From the NCBI GenBank assembly GCA_039029135.1, contig JBCCGT010000001.1, forward strand, positions 1 through 64,000: a DNA stretch of 64,000 bases, in the 5' to 3' direction. Below the pieces are notes generated by a model that saw only the letters and a list, made by a program, of their open reading frames with translations, was not told where the DNA came from and ran no database searches. This stretch comes from JALZVT01 sp039029135. Lineage in GTDB: Bacteria; Pseudomonadota; Gammaproteobacteria; Pseudomonadales; Azotimanducaceae. Shown here piece after piece: positions 1 to 8,238 of the stretch (the first letter of the stretch is position 1; each line of letters opens with the position of its first letter). The position numbers and the translations under genes are program-made.

Positions 1-861
1 GCGGTCCTGCAGTTCGCGCTCCAGCAGGCGGCGATACTCGCGCATGTGACGCAGCGCCGCCAGCTCGTTGCCGCGCACCTCGAACAGGCGCGCCAGATTG
101 TAGTGCGCGTCGGGGATCGACGGCGCCTTGCGATAGTAGGTCAGCGCGGTTTCGAACTGATCCAGTTCGTCGAAGATGGTGCCGAGATTGTAGTTTGCGA
201 GCTCGTGCTGGCTGTCGATATCGAGTGCCGCCTGATAGTGGCGCCGCGCCTGCTTGAGATTGCCGCGCAGCTGACACAGCCGGCCGAGATTCACCTCGGC
301 GTCCGCGTTCTGCGGGTCGAGCTCCAGGGCTCGCCGGTAAGCCTCCGGCGCCCGCTCGGGTTCGGACTCTTCGAGGTCGAGCGCGAGGTTGTACCAGTCG
401 TCGCTGGTGAATTCCCCCAGTTCCTTGACCGTCGCGATCGTGGGATTCGCGCTGCGGTCGGCCAGCGCCGCCACCTCAGCAACCGCAGCCTGCGCCGGCT
501 CGTCGTCGAACGGCAGGCTCCCCTGCCCGGATTCGGCGTCCCAGCAGCTCAGTCCTTCGCGGATCATCACCCGAGTGCCGACCGCCTCGACCTTCAGCGA
601 GGACAGCGGGCGAGCGCCCTGCCCTGACTCCTCGGCGCGCTGTTTGAGCTCGAGCAACACCCGGTTCGTGCGCCGCACGGACACGCGCGCGTCGAGCAGC
701 TCCTTCGCCGAACGCAGCATGACCACATCCTGGAAGCTGAACTGGTATTCGCCGCGTTCGCCGCGGCGCGGTGCCAGAAGATCGCGACGCACATAGTGGC
801 GCACCTGTGCGGGCTTTAGGCCCACGATGTCGGCGACTTCTGCTGTGCTGTAACCTGCCAA
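1..861 (-). CDS. MerR-type HTH / TPR-repeat regulator, 3' end off window
   Basis: Open through the window edge, so the C-terminus is missing (287 residues visible). Residues 1-70 read as a MerR-like winged helix (YSTAEVADIVGL, then QVRHYVRRDLLAP and YQFSFQDVVML), which would bind DNA. A linker follows, and from about residue 130 there are TPR-like helical repeats (ELGEFTSDDWYNLALDLEE; YRRALELDPQNADAEVNLG; YQAALDIDSQHELANYNLG; YYRKAPSIPDAHYNLARLF) that would mediate protein contacts. The TTG start is chosen because an in-frame TAA lies immediately upstream and an AAGGG ribosome-binding site sits at good spacing. A MerR head on a TPR tail suggests a one-component regulator sensing a protein or peptide partner. 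The target is unknown. Confidence 0.75.
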   Translation of the reverse strand, partial: MAGYSTAEVADIVGLKPAQVRHYVRRDLLAPRRGERGEYQFSFQDVVMLRSAKELLDARVSVRRTNRVLLELKQRAEESGQGARPLSSLKVEAVGTRVMIREGLSCWDAESGQGSLPFDDEPAQAAVAEVAALADRSANPTIATVKELGEFTSDDWYNLALDLEESEPERAPEAYRRALELDPQNADAEVNLGRLCQLRGNLKQARRHYQAALDIDSQHELANYNLGTIFDELDQFETALTYYRKAPSIPDAHYNLARLFEVRGNELAALRHMREYRRLLERELQDR

Positions 862-1409
862 TTAACTGCCCTTGAACACTGACTGTTTACGCGCCCTTCC
901 CCAAGAGCATGAAAGCGTAGGAGAGCGCTCGGCCGACTCGGCCAGATGGCGCATTCTCGTGTCGCTGTCCCTGAGACTGATAATGGTGTTTGTTGTTCTG
1001 GACTCTCTGCCCGGACTCGCGGAGCCCTGGGATTACTCGTTGAGTCCCCTTCGAATCATTCCTGATTCACTGGAGACTCTTCATCGATCATCAATCTGAT
1101 GGTCTTGTTTGATCATCCCCTTGTTTGATCATCTCTTAGATCGTCGCCCGGTGATGGTCGGACTGCTGCGGCGATCGCAATCTGGGAGCCATCTGAACGA
1201 CCCTCCCGAATGGACGCGTATGCTATCCCAGCGCGCGTGGCGCGACAACGAATGCGACGGTGAAATCGCGCGGCGAAACGGGTCAGACGCCGAAGACGGG
1301 CGCCGCTCGCACAGACATTTGCGCGTTAGCCTTACGCATTCGCGTTAAAGGACGCGCGCTAGGCAGCTTGGTGGGGTTTTCTACTAGCGGCGACGCGCCG
1401 CATCAGGCC
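862..1409. other. 548-bp intergenic region with a short tandem repeat
   Basis: No convincing gene: the short open frames here lack ribosome-binding sites and family resemblance. The region is less GC-rich than its surroundings around 1020-1140. It should hold the promoter of the MerR/TPR gene. The 14-base CTTGTTTGATCATC occurs twice near 1104-1133. No tRNA or terminator was recognised. Confidence 0.5.
1104..1133. repeat. Two copies of CTTGTTTGATCATC, period 16 bp
   Basis: Exact copies lie at 1104-1117 and 1120-1133, and a third GATCATC lies at 1086-1092. They sit in the intergenic region upstream of the MerR/TPR gene. Direct repeats there could be regulator sites or slippage products; nothing in the sequence decides. 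Confidence 0.6.
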
Positions 1410-2078
1410 TCAGGCGCTCTCATCTGCCGCGCGACTCTCGCGTCGACGTTCCCGGCGCTCGCGCCGCTCGGCGCGACGCTTCGCCCGGCGTTCACTGCGC
1501 CGCTCGCGCACCGCATCTCGTTTGGCGACGCGCTGGGCCTCGAAGGCGCGCTCGATCATCTCGGCGTGCGCTACGTCAATCGGCTCAAACTTGCCTAGCG
1601 CGCAGCGCGCGGATTGCAGGCCAACGCCACGCGTCACGCCGGTGACCGTGTCGAGTTCGCACATCCCGCTCATGCCACCACGCGACTCGGTGACCAGAAT
1701 CATGTCTGGTCGCAGCCCCGGGCAGCGGTGCCGCAGCCGATTGAGCCAGCGTCGCTTGCCGCGACCTTCGACCAGCAGGGTTTCGTCGTCGAGCACCAGC
1801 AGCCGCGCATCGGACTGCCGCGGGATGCAGCGCCTGGCCTCGGCAATCGGCTCGGCGGCCTCCGGGTCATTGAGCAGTTCTTCCAGCGACAGGTCGGGTA
1901 TGGCGACCGGCGGCTCGGTCGTCGGACTGCTTGTCTCGTCGTCGTTGGTCGCGGTGTCCAGGTCCATCGCCGCGGCGGTCTGCGCGGTCTCGCTGCGGGC
2001 CTCAAGCGGTACCAGACCCGCGAGTGCCAGACCCACGGTCAGCGCGAGCATCGTCCGTAGCAGTTCAGCGTTCGTCAC
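1410..2078 (-). CDS. Secreted DUF6491-like protein with Arg-rich tail
   Basis: A 222-residue protein with an N-terminal hydrophobic signal segment (about residues 8-27, MLALTVGLALAGLVPLEA). A central CIPRQSD...LLVLDDETLLVEGRG...RHRCPGLRPDM region and a later paired-cysteine segment resemble small secreted proteins of the DUF6491 type found in Gammaproteobacteria. The last 50 residues are an extremely Arg/Glu-rich helix (repeated RRERRERR), unusual for that family, which could bind nucleic acid or anionic envelope polymers. The start is GTG with GGAGGT 5 bases upstream. Function unknown. Confidence 0.65.
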   Translation of the reverse strand: MTNAELLRTMLALTVGLALAGLVPLEARSETAQTAAAMDLDTATNDDETSSPTTEPPVAIPDLSLEELLNDPEAAEPIAEARRCIPRQSDARLLVLDDETLLVEGRGKRRWLNRLRHRCPGLRPDMILVTESRGGMSGMCELDTVTGVTRGVGLQSARCALGKFEPIDVAHAEMIERAFEAQRVAKRDAVRERRSERRAKRRAERRERRERRRESRAADESA

Positions 2079-2253
2079 TCGGCACCTCCGTCGGGGCGTT
2101 TGCCCTGCGCTTCACTATCGCACAGTTTTTATCCAGATCACCTGCAGGGTTAGACCAGCGTCGCCGCGGTGAGTGCCCGGCCGAGACGCCGCGCGACTAC
2201 CCACAAACAGGCGATAATAATCAGCAGGTTAGCCACTAAATTTGAATCTACGC

Positions 2254-3081
2254 TTAACACGCGTGGCCAGCGCTCGCCGCAATCTGCCCCAACACCGTCT
2301 CGCAGGCGTCCTCGCATTTTGCCGTTGCCAGGTCATCCGCTCGGGTCACGCCCCGGTTGAGCACGAAGATCGGCATCCCCTCCGCGGCGGCCTGCCGACA
2401 GAAACGAAAGCTGGAAAACACCATCAGCGACGACCCGACCGCCAGCAGCGCGTCCGCGCGCCCCAGGCTGTCGAAGGCCGCCTGCACAACGGCGCGCGGC
2501 ACGGCGTCGCCGTAAAACACCACCGCCGGTTTCAGCATGCCGCCGCAGCGCCGGCACTGCGGCACGGCAAAGGACGCGGGCGGCGACTCGATGTCCGCGT
2601 CGCCGTCCGGACGCAGTTCGGTGTCCGCGCGGGGGGCGAAAGCCGGGTTTGCTTCGAGCAGCCAGTCCTGCACCTCGCTGCGCGGTTGCTCAACGCCGCA
2701 GTCCATGCAGCGCACCCGGTCGAGCCGGCCGTGCAGATCCACAACGTTTGCGGAGCCGGCACGCTGGTGCAGCCGGTCCACGTTCTGCGTGACGAGCACC
2801 TCGATGCGACCCTGCGTCTCGAGCTCAGCGAGCGCCCGATGCGCGCCGTTCGGCTTGGCCGCAGCGAAGCTGGGCCAGCCCTGCATGCTGCGCGCCCAAT
2901 AGCGACGCCGCGTCGCGGCCTGGGTCATGAAGTCGACGTGCTGGATCGGTGGCCGATACTTCCAGCGGCCGTTGGCATCCCGATAGTCGGCGATGCCCGA
3001 CGCGGTGCTGCAGCCGGCTCCGGTCAGCACGAACAGTCGGCCGCTGCCGAGCAGTCGGTCGACGAAGGACCCAACCTCCAT
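2254..3081 (-). CDS. Class II (SIRT4-like) NAD-dependent deacylase, sirtuin
   Basis: Sir2-family enzyme of 275 residues that removes acyl groups from lysines using NAD+. Visible motifs are the NAD site GAGCSTASGIADYR (21-34), TQNVDRLH (98-105), the catalytic His in DLHG (H117), zinc cysteines C125/C128 and C176/C179, FYGD and the C-terminal GSSL. The segment RPPIQHVDF...RRRYWARSMQGWP is characteristic of class II sirtuins related to mitochondrial SIRT4, not of the E. coli CobB class. The ATG shares one base with the stop of the upstream symporter gene (TGATG) and has its own GGGAGG site inside that gene, so the two are probably translationally coupled. The substrate is unknown. Confidence 0.9.
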   Translation of the reverse strand: MEVGSFVDRLLGSGRLFVLTGAGCSTASGIADYRDANGRWKYRPPIQHVDFMTQAATRRRYWARSMQGWPSFAAAKPNGAHRALAELETQGRIEVLVTQNVDRLHQRAGSANVVDLHGRLDRVRCMDCGVEQPRSEVQDWLLEANPAFAPRADTELRPDGDADIESPPASFAVPQCRRCGGMLKPAVVFYGDAVPRAVVQAAFDSLGRADALLAVGSSLMVFSSFRFCRQAAAEGMPIFVLNRGVTRADDLATAKCEDACETVLGQIAASAGHAC

Positions 3082-4496
3082 CAGCGACCTCCCGCGTCGG
3101 GATCAGCGTCGAGAGCTGCAGCGTCGCGAGCGCCACGGCGGCGTGCCAGCAGCGCGAAGCTCACAGCCGAGGCCGCCAGCGCCGGAAACACCTCGTGCAG
3201 CGTCGCGCCGAGGCCGCTGCCGAGCCATGCCAGCAGGACGACCACACCGACCAGCATCGATGCCCCCATGGCGCGCGCATCACCCCTCGAGGTGTGCAGG
3301 CCGAACAGCAGGCCCGGCAGAAAACAGGCTGCGTACAGGCTGCCAGAGAAGATCGTGATGCCGACGATGTCGCCGGGCGGCCGCAGGGCCACGAGCGCTG
3401 CGACGATCGCGAGCGCGACAATCGCGATTCGCGTGACGCCGACACCCCGCGCCGCATCGACGCGCTGGATGTCGCGGGCCCAGACCGACGCAGCGACCAG
3501 CAGCACGCTGTCCATCGACGACATGGCGGCAGAGACGATCGCAATAAGCAGCACGTCGGCCGCCCACAGCGGAAACACGTCGGCACGCTGCAGCAGCATG
3601 GGCACGATGAGGTCGGTATCCCCAACGTCGTCCATAAAGAGATGCGCGAGCAAGCCGATGGGGAACAGCCCAAGCTGAATCAGCAGCAGCCCGACCAGCG
3701 CGACGGTCATGCCCAGCCGCAGCTGCCGACGGTCGCGCAACGCGAAAAACCGCGACACCTGGCGCGGATCGACCAGCAGCTTCAGCGACCCGCTGAGGAA
3801 GATCCCGACGAGCACCGCGAACGGCAGACCCAGATTCCAGTCGGCGAGCGGCGCAAGCTCGGGCAGCGTGAGCAGCGCATCCAGCGCGTGTTCCTCGGCC
3901 ACGCGCCGGAACACGAAGAACGCCAGCAGCCAGGCCCCCAGTAACATCATCAGCCCCTGCAACACGTCCGTGCGCGCAACGCTCACGAAGCCGCCGTAGC
4001 TGGTGTAGAGCACCACGATCACCAGCAGCGCGAGCACCGCGACCTCATAGTCCACGGCGAGAAAAAACTGCAGCACGTGGCCGGCCCCCTTGAAGATGGC
4101 GACCAGATAGAGGATGGCGGCGAACACCACGATGCAGCCGGCGGCGCGGCCGATCGCCACGCTGTCGAAACGTCGTGCGAAATAGTCGGGCAGCGTCAGC
4201 GCATCCAACGCAGCACTCGCCTCGCGCAGGCGCGGCGCCACGGTGGTCCAGGACAGCCAGGTAAAGAACGCCATGAACAGCGGGAACAACAGCCACGGCA
4301 GGCCCAGCTCGTAGCCCTTTCCGGCGTGCCCGACGTAGCTGTTGGTGCTGGCGAAGGTCGCGAAAAACGACACGCCGATCACGAACCCGCCGAGCCGCCG
4401 CCCGCCCACCAGATAGTCGGCCAGCTCCTGCGTCGCTGCCCGTCCGCGGCGCGCGTTGCGCCACAGGGCACCGATGTATAGCGCGAGCAGCAACAC
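3081..4496 (-). CDS. Sodium:solute symporter (SSS family)
   Basis: A 471-residue inner-membrane transporter with about 13 hydrophobic segments. YLVGGRRLGGFVIGVSFFATFASTNSY and AAMSSMDSVLLVAAS are the family's conserved first core helix and its Na+-site serines (S in SSMDS). The fold is that of LeuT-type Na+ cotransporters. The substrate cannot be inferred. The start is the first possible one, a GTG, with no clear ribosome-binding site, and it leaves a slightly short first helix. The upstream frame has no ATG, GTG or TTG before a stop. It overlaps the downstream sirtuin gene by one base. Confidence 0.85.
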   Translation of the reverse strand: MLLLALYIGALWRNARRGRAATQELADYLVGGRRLGGFVIGVSFFATFASTNSYVGHAGKGYELGLPWLLFPLFMAFFTWLSWTTVAPRLREASAALDALTLPDYFARRFDSVAIGRAAGCIVVFAAILYLVAIFKGAGHVLQFFLAVDYEVAVLALLVIVVLYTSYGGFVSVARTDVLQGLMMLLGAWLLAFFVFRRVAEEHALDALLTLPELAPLADWNLGLPFAVLVGIFLSGSLKLLVDPRQVSRFFALRDRRQLRLGMTVALVGLLLIQLGLFPIGLLAHLFMDDVGDTDLIVPMLLQRADVFPLWAADVLLIAIVSAAMSSMDSVLLVAASVWARDIQRVDAARGVGVTRIAIVALAIVAALVALRPPGDIVGITIFSGSLYAACFLPGLLFGLHTSRGDARAMGASMLVGVVVLLAWLGSGLGATLHEVFPALAASAVSFALLARRRGARDAAALDADPDAGGR

Positions 4497-4683
4497 CGCC
4501 AGCCAGTGCTGTACCGCCCAATGGGATTCGCTTGGTGGTATTTCAGTGCTCCCGCAATCAGGCGCCGAGGGCGCCGCAGTCCCTAGTCTCGCAGGGTTCG
4601 CAGGCGAGTTTTAGGGGCCGCCGGCGGCGATCGGACGCTGTCGCAGTAGCGGTCTCGTCCACGGCAAATGGCCACGGTGCAAG

Positions 4684-4713
4684 TTGCTGGCGCCCGTGCT
4701 GTCTCGGTATGCT
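4684..4713 (+). promoter_or_regulatory. Sigma70-like promoter for the small membrane protein
   Basis: TTGCTG (4684-4689) and TATGCT (4708-4713) are separated by 18 bases. Transcription would start near 4720, just before an AGGGGGA ribosome-binding site at 4726-4732. This supports ATG 4736 over the in-frame ATG at 4709, which lies inside the -10 box. Confidence 0.5.
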
Positions 4714-4735
4714 CAGCCCTGACGCAGGGGGACCC

Positions 4736-4924
4736 ATGCGACACTTCGTACAATTCGTCGTTCCGACGCTGATATTCCTGTTCCTGCTCTACGCGGTTAG
4801 CCGTCGGCGCCGCGCGGGTGCGGACGACGGCGACTCGCCGATCAGCAACACCACTTTTCTCCTGTCGCTCGTCATCGGCGCCGGTTTCACGGTCGCGCTG
4901 CTGTTCGGGCTGGCCCAGCTCTGA
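4736..4924 (+). CDS. Small two-helix membrane protein
   Basis: A 62-residue protein, MRHFVQFVVPTLIFLFLLYAV then a basic SRRRRAG loop, DDGDSPISNTT, and a second helix FLLSLVIGAGFTVALLFGL. By the positive-inside rule the basic loop is cytoplasmic, so both ends face the periplasm. An AGGGGGA site 3 bases upstream of the ATG and the preceding promoter support expression. I do not recognise the family. It precedes a dioxygenase gene by 59 bases and may be cotranscribed with it. Confidence 0.6.
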   Translation: MRHFVQFVVPTLIFLFLLYAVSRRRRAGADDGDSPISNTTFLLSLVIGAGFTVALLFGLAQL

Positions 4925-4983
4925 CGTCTGGCAGGCGCGCCCAGCGCCAATCGCCGGGGCGCAGCCGCCACGCCTTGCCCGCC

Positions 4984-5838
4984 ATGACACCGCACATTCG
5001 ACCGATTCCTGACGCCCCATTCGGCGCCCTGTGCACGGGCGTCGATCTGCGCTGCGAGCAGAGCCAGGCTGCGGTACAAGCGATGCGCGCCGGCTGGCTG
5101 GATCACCAGGTGCTGGTGTTCCCCGATCAGCCGCTGTCGCTCGACGAATTCGAGCGGGCCTCGCTGCTGTTCGGCGACTTCGGCGCCGAGCCCTACCTGC
5201 GCGGCATGGACTCGCATCCTCACATCGTCCGTGTGCAGCGACTGCCCGACGAGGAGCCGGCGCCGTTCGGCAGCTCCTGGCACTCGGACTGGTCGTTTCG
5301 GCGCCAACCGCCGTCGGCGACGCTGCTGCACGCTCAGGTGGTCCCGCCCTCAGGCGGCGACACGCTGTTCGCGAGCGCGCAGCTCGCCTGGGCCGCGCTC
5401 GATGCCGAGACGCAGGCACAGATCCGGCATCTGAGCGGGCTGCACAGCGCCCGCCGGTCTTACAGCCTCGCGGGCTTCGAGGCGAGCGGCGGGGAGCGGC
5501 GCTCAATGCGCATCGAGCCCAGCGACGAGGCCTATGCGGTAGAGCAGCATCCCCTCGTTGCCCTGCATCCGGAGACCGGCCGCGCGAGCCTGTTCATCAA
5601 CTGGGTCTACACCATCGGCATCGAGGGACTGCCAGGGCCGGAGGGCGAGGCGCTGCTGCAACGCCTACTGGAACACAGCGTGCGCGAGGAATTCATCTAC
5701 CGGCATCGCTGGTCGGCCGACATGCTCGTGCTGTGGGACAACCGCTGCCTGCAGCACCAGGCAACCGGCGGCTACGACGGCCACCACCGCCTGATGCATC
5801 GCACGACCCTGGCGGGCGAGGCGCCTCGCGCCATCTAA
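4984..5838 (+). CDS. TauD/TfdA-family Fe(II)/2-oxoglutarate dioxygenase
   Basis: Alpha-ketoglutarate-dependent dioxygenase of 284 residues. The facial triad is visible: HxD in WHSDWSF (about residues 99-101) and the distal His in the LQHQATGGYDGHHRLMHRTTL segment, which also holds the 2-oxoglutarate-binding Arg. The N-terminal FGALCTGVDLR and VFPDQPLSLDEFERASLLFGDFG match the family core. Members hydroxylate taurine, aryloxyalkanoates and many other small acids, and the substrate here is not predictable. ATG 4984 is chosen; a TTG 9 bases upstream is possible. Neither has a clear ribosome-binding site. Confidence 0.85.
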   Translation: MTPHIRPIPDAPFGALCTGVDLRCEQSQAAVQAMRAGWLDHQVLVFPDQPLSLDEFERASLLFGDFGAEPYLRGMDSHPHIVRVQRLPDEEPAPFGSSWHSDWSFRRQPPSATLLHAQVVPPSGGDTLFASAQLAWAALDAETQAQIRHLSGLHSARRSYSLAGFEASGGERRSMRIEPSDEAYAVEQHPLVALHPETGRASLFINWVYTIGIEGLPGPEGEALLQRLLEHSVREEFIYRHRWSADMLVLWDNRCLQHQATGGYDGHHRLMHRTTLAGEAPRAI

Positions 5839-5872
5839 ATCGCCGCGCCTGAGCGGCACTCGAGCTATTGTC

Positions 5873-5884
5873 AGACAATTGTCT
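5873..5884. promoter_or_regulatory. Palindrome AGACAATTGTCT upstream of tetR-type gene
   Basis: A perfect 12-bp palindrome in the 221-bp gap between the dioxygenase gene and the TetR-type regulator. The length and symmetry fit a TetR-family operator, so autoregulation is possible. No matching half-sites were noticed elsewhere. Confidence 0.35.
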
Positions 5885-6059
5885 TCGAAGCCTCCCCCGC
5901 CGCAGCGCGTAGCGGCGCCCCGCGATCGGCCGCCGGACAAAGTAAATCTGACCCTTACAATTGGCATGCATTTCTTTGAACACCGGTTCAATGCGGCCTG
6001 CTGTAATACGGCCTCAATCAGTTGTACCCAGGTAGAAAGGGACCGGGGGTGAGGGAGTC

Positions 6060-6701
6060 ATGTTCAATAATCAAAACGAAGAGAGAGAGGCGCAGCCAAA
6101 AGCGTCCGGCAGACGTCAGGAGCTGTTGCAGGAGGTCGTGGCCTACCTGCGTCAAAACGGCCTGGCCGACGTCAGCCTCAGGGAAATCGCCAGACAGTTG
6201 AATCTGACGGCGCCGGCATTGCTGCACCATTTCGACAGCAAGGAAAAACTGCTGACCGAGGCGCTGGAGGTCATCCAGCAGGAGGCCATCGACGTGCTGA
6301 ACGGCGCGTTCGTCAATCAAAGATCGATCGCCCACGCGCTGCGCGCCCTGTGGGACCACCAGTCGGACCCCGACCGCCGGCAGGAGCAGCGGGCCGTGCT
6401 GGAGATCGAAAGCATGGCCAGCATGCAGCCGGAGCGCTTCCCGCGCTATCACGGCAACATTCAGCGTCCCTGGGTCGCCGCCTTCCTGCGCGCGTTAGAG
6501 CAGAACCGCTGCCCGGAAAGCATGCGCCTGCCGACCGCAACGCTGGTAGCGGGTTCCTATCGGGGACTGTTGGCGGACCTGCTGGCCACCGGCGAGCGCC
6601 GCCGAGTGTCCGCATCGCTTGCGATGCTGCAGGACATGGTCGCCGATCTGGAATCTGCCTGGGCCGAGATGCCCGCCCAGGTCGAAAACCAGGTCGCCTG
6701 A
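6060..6701 (+). CDS. TetR/AcrR-family transcriptional regulator
   Basis: A 213-residue repressor-type protein. The N-terminal helix-turn-helix runs about residues 18-65 (RRQELLQEVVAYLRQNGLADVSLREIARQLN, then APALLHHFDSKEKLL). The C-terminal ligand-binding half is helical and unlike any specific subfamily I can name. The start ATG has GAGGGAG 4 bases upstream. It follows the dioxygenase gene on the same strand, and a palindrome lies between them, so it may control itself or that gene. The ligand is unknown. Confidence 0.85.
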   Translation: MFNNQNEEREAQPKASGRRQELLQEVVAYLRQNGLADVSLREIARQLNLTAPALLHHFDSKEKLLTEALEVIQQEAIDVLNGAFVNQRSIAHALRALWDHQSDPDRRQEQRAVLEIESMASMQPERFPRYHGNIQRPWVAAFLRALEQNRCPESMRLPTATLVAGSYRGLLADLLATGERRRVSASLAMLQDMVADLESAWAEMPAQVENQVA

Positions 6702-6757
6702 TCGCTCGCCGCCACCCAGGCGGCGGCAGCGCACCGGCAGACCGATAGAAACCGAAA

Positions 6758-6783
6758 GAGGGCGATCACAGCGGATCGCCCTC
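6758..6783. terminator. 10-bp perfect inverted repeat, terminator-like hairpin
   Basis: GAGGGCGATC and GATCGCCCTC flank a 6-base loop, 57 bases after the TetR stop codon. No T-tract follows, so it may be a Rho-assisted end or an RNA-stabilising hairpin rather than a strict intrinsic terminator. Confidence 0.5.
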
Positions 6784-6831
6784 GCAGACCTCTCGCTTGG
6801 CTCCCAGTCGAGCTTCCTATCGTTACTCTCC

Positions 6832-6931
6832 AATCGGATCGAATCGGATCGAATCGAATCATCGGCTCGGCTCAGCCCGACCCGCGCCGTACCGCGTGAT
6901 CCCACCGATGCCGCCGATGCCGCCGATGCCG
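6832..6931. repeat. Short tandem repeats: AATCGGATCG x2 and CCGATGCCG x3
   Basis: AATCGGATCG repeats at 6832-6841 and 6842-6851, then continues as AATCGAATC. CCGATGCCG repeats exactly at 6905-6913, 6914-6922 and 6923-6931. Both types of array can vary in copy number by slippage. They lie between tetR and the HIT gene. Confidence 0.75.
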
Positions 6932-7036
6932 CCGCCCAGACCTTTTTGCCTGACAATAATCTGGCGATCGACCGACCGAAAAACGCGCGCTGGGTCGCCC
7001 TTTTTTGCCGGCTCAATCCCGTAGAATCGCCGCCTT

Positions 7037-7453
7037 ATGAGCGACTTCGAACTGCACCCCGAGCTGCGCAAGGACTCGATGCGCATAGGCGCGCTGACAC
7101 TGTGCGAGCTGCGGCTCGTCAACGACGAGCGTTTCCCCTGGTGCCTGCTCGTGCCGCGCATCGCGGACCTAACCGATCTGCACGACCTGCCCACGGCACA
7201 CCGCCTGACGCTGTTCGAGGAAATCGAGCGCGTGTCGACCTTCCTGCTCGAAGAGACCGCAAGCGAAAAGATCAACGTCGCCGCATTGGGCAATCAGGTA
7301 CCGCAGCTGCACGTCCACGTCATCGGGCGCCACGGCGCCGACAGTGCCTGGCCGAACTCGGTGTGGACCGCAGGACCCGCGGACAAATACAGCAAGGCCG
7401 ACATCGAGGCGCTGATCCTGCGCTGCCGAGAGCGTCTCGAGGTATCCGCGTAG
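7037..7453 (+). CDS. HIT-domain nucleotide hydrolase family protein
   Basis: A 138-residue histidine-triad protein. The motif region reads NQVPQLHVHVIGRHG (about residues 84-98), with the two His of HxH and Gln where many HIT proteins have the first His. A Gln here followed by a conserved R and W/P-rich segment (AWPNSVW) is typical of a proteobacterial HIT subgroup. HIT proteins cleave nucleotide-phosphate linkages such as Ap4A or AMP-lysine; the actual substrate is not known. It has a TAGAAT -10 box 9 bases before the ATG, so the mRNA may be nearly leaderless. Confidence 0.8.
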   Translation: MSDFELHPELRKDSMRIGALTLCELRLVNDERFPWCLLVPRIADLTDLHDLPTAHRLTLFEEIERVSTFLLEETASEKINVAALGNQVPQLHVHVIGRHGADSAWPNSVWTAGPADKYSKADIEALILRCRERLEVSA

Positions 7454-7491
7454 CCGCACCGACGACAACCCTCAGCCGCAGTTAACGACCA

Positions 7492-8238
7492 TCACCGCGA
7501 CCCCGTTTCCACCCGCCAATCCCGCAACACCAGCCGCGCCGCAAAGGGCACCCGCACCACCAGCGCGCGCGGCACGCGCCAGCCCGCGAGCTCGACGAGC
7601 TGCAGCCGCAGCCGATAGCGGTCGCCGTCCTCGACGTCGAGCAGGCTCAGCAGGCAGTCGTCGGCGCGTTCAGCCGAAGCATCGTCGATGCCGGACTCCG
7701 CCCACGCGCGGCGGGTCAATCGATACGGATAGCGACCGGTGTGCAGCGCCATGCCGGCGTCTGTCGCCGCGCAGTCCGGCCGAACAAAGAACGCGGCGAG
7801 CACATCCAGACCGGGCGGCGGCGACCGCGGTTCGCGCTGCCGGCCGTTCTTGATTTCGTGCAGTTGGGTGTTGGCGACGCGCACGTCCCGCGTCTTGCGC
7901 GGGGTGCTCTGCAGCAGACGATAACTCGACGGCACCGGCGCGCCATCAGCGATCGCGCCGGATGCCGAATACTCCGCGCGCCAGCGCTGAAACGTCTCCC
8001 AGAGTCCGATCGACCGAGCGCTGCCGGCGATTTCATAGCGGCCGGGCTGATCCCCGGCTTCCTCTGTCAGGTGCACGCGCACGCTGACCTCGCCTATTGG
8101 CACCTGGGAGAGGCTGGCCGCGTATTCGAGATGCAGAATCGTGTCGGCCGCCGCGAACCCCGCGAACAGGGCCCACATCGCCGAGGGCAACAGCAGCAAA
8201 CGGCGCCGACGCGCGCTAGCCCGTCGGCGGCAGCGCAA
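7492..8238 (-). CDS. Secreted DUF3108-like protein
   Basis: An exported protein of about 248 residues. The frame is open further upstream (to 8304), but that part lies inside the GST gene and is only Arg-rich shadow sequence. The TTG at 8238 gives a good signal peptide (RRRR, then LLLLPSAMWALFAGFAAA, cleavage before DTILHLEY). An ATG at 8178 is the conservative alternative. The mature part has the beta-rich pattern of DUF3108 proteins (EYAASLSQVPIGEVSVRV, YRLLQSTPRKTRDV, an FFVRP segment, a C-terminal LVLRDW). Such proteins are envelope-associated and of unknown role. It overlaps the upstream GST gene by 23 bases if the TTG is used. Confidence 0.6.
   Translation of the reverse strand: MRCRRRASARRRRLLLLPSAMWALFAGFAAADTILHLEYAASLSQVPIGEVSVRVHLTEEAGDQPGRYEIAGSARSIGLWETFQRWRAEYSASGAIADGAPVPSSYRLLQSTPRKTRDVRVANTQLHEIKNGRQREPRSPPPGLDVLAAFFVRPDCAATDAGMALHTGRYPYRLTRRAWAESGIDDASAERADDCLLSLLDVEDGDRYRLRLQLVELAGWRVPRALVVRVPFAARLVLRDWRVETGSR

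Larger units (their letters stand above)
6702..7036. other. 335-bp intergenic region with hairpin and short tandem repeats
   Basis: No gene seen. It contains a perfect 10-bp inverted repeat just after tetR, a decamer repeat at 6832-6860 and three copies of a 9-mer at 6905-6931. A likely -10 box (TAGAAT, 7022-7027) lies just before the HIT gene, giving that mRNA a very short leader. Confidence 0.55.
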
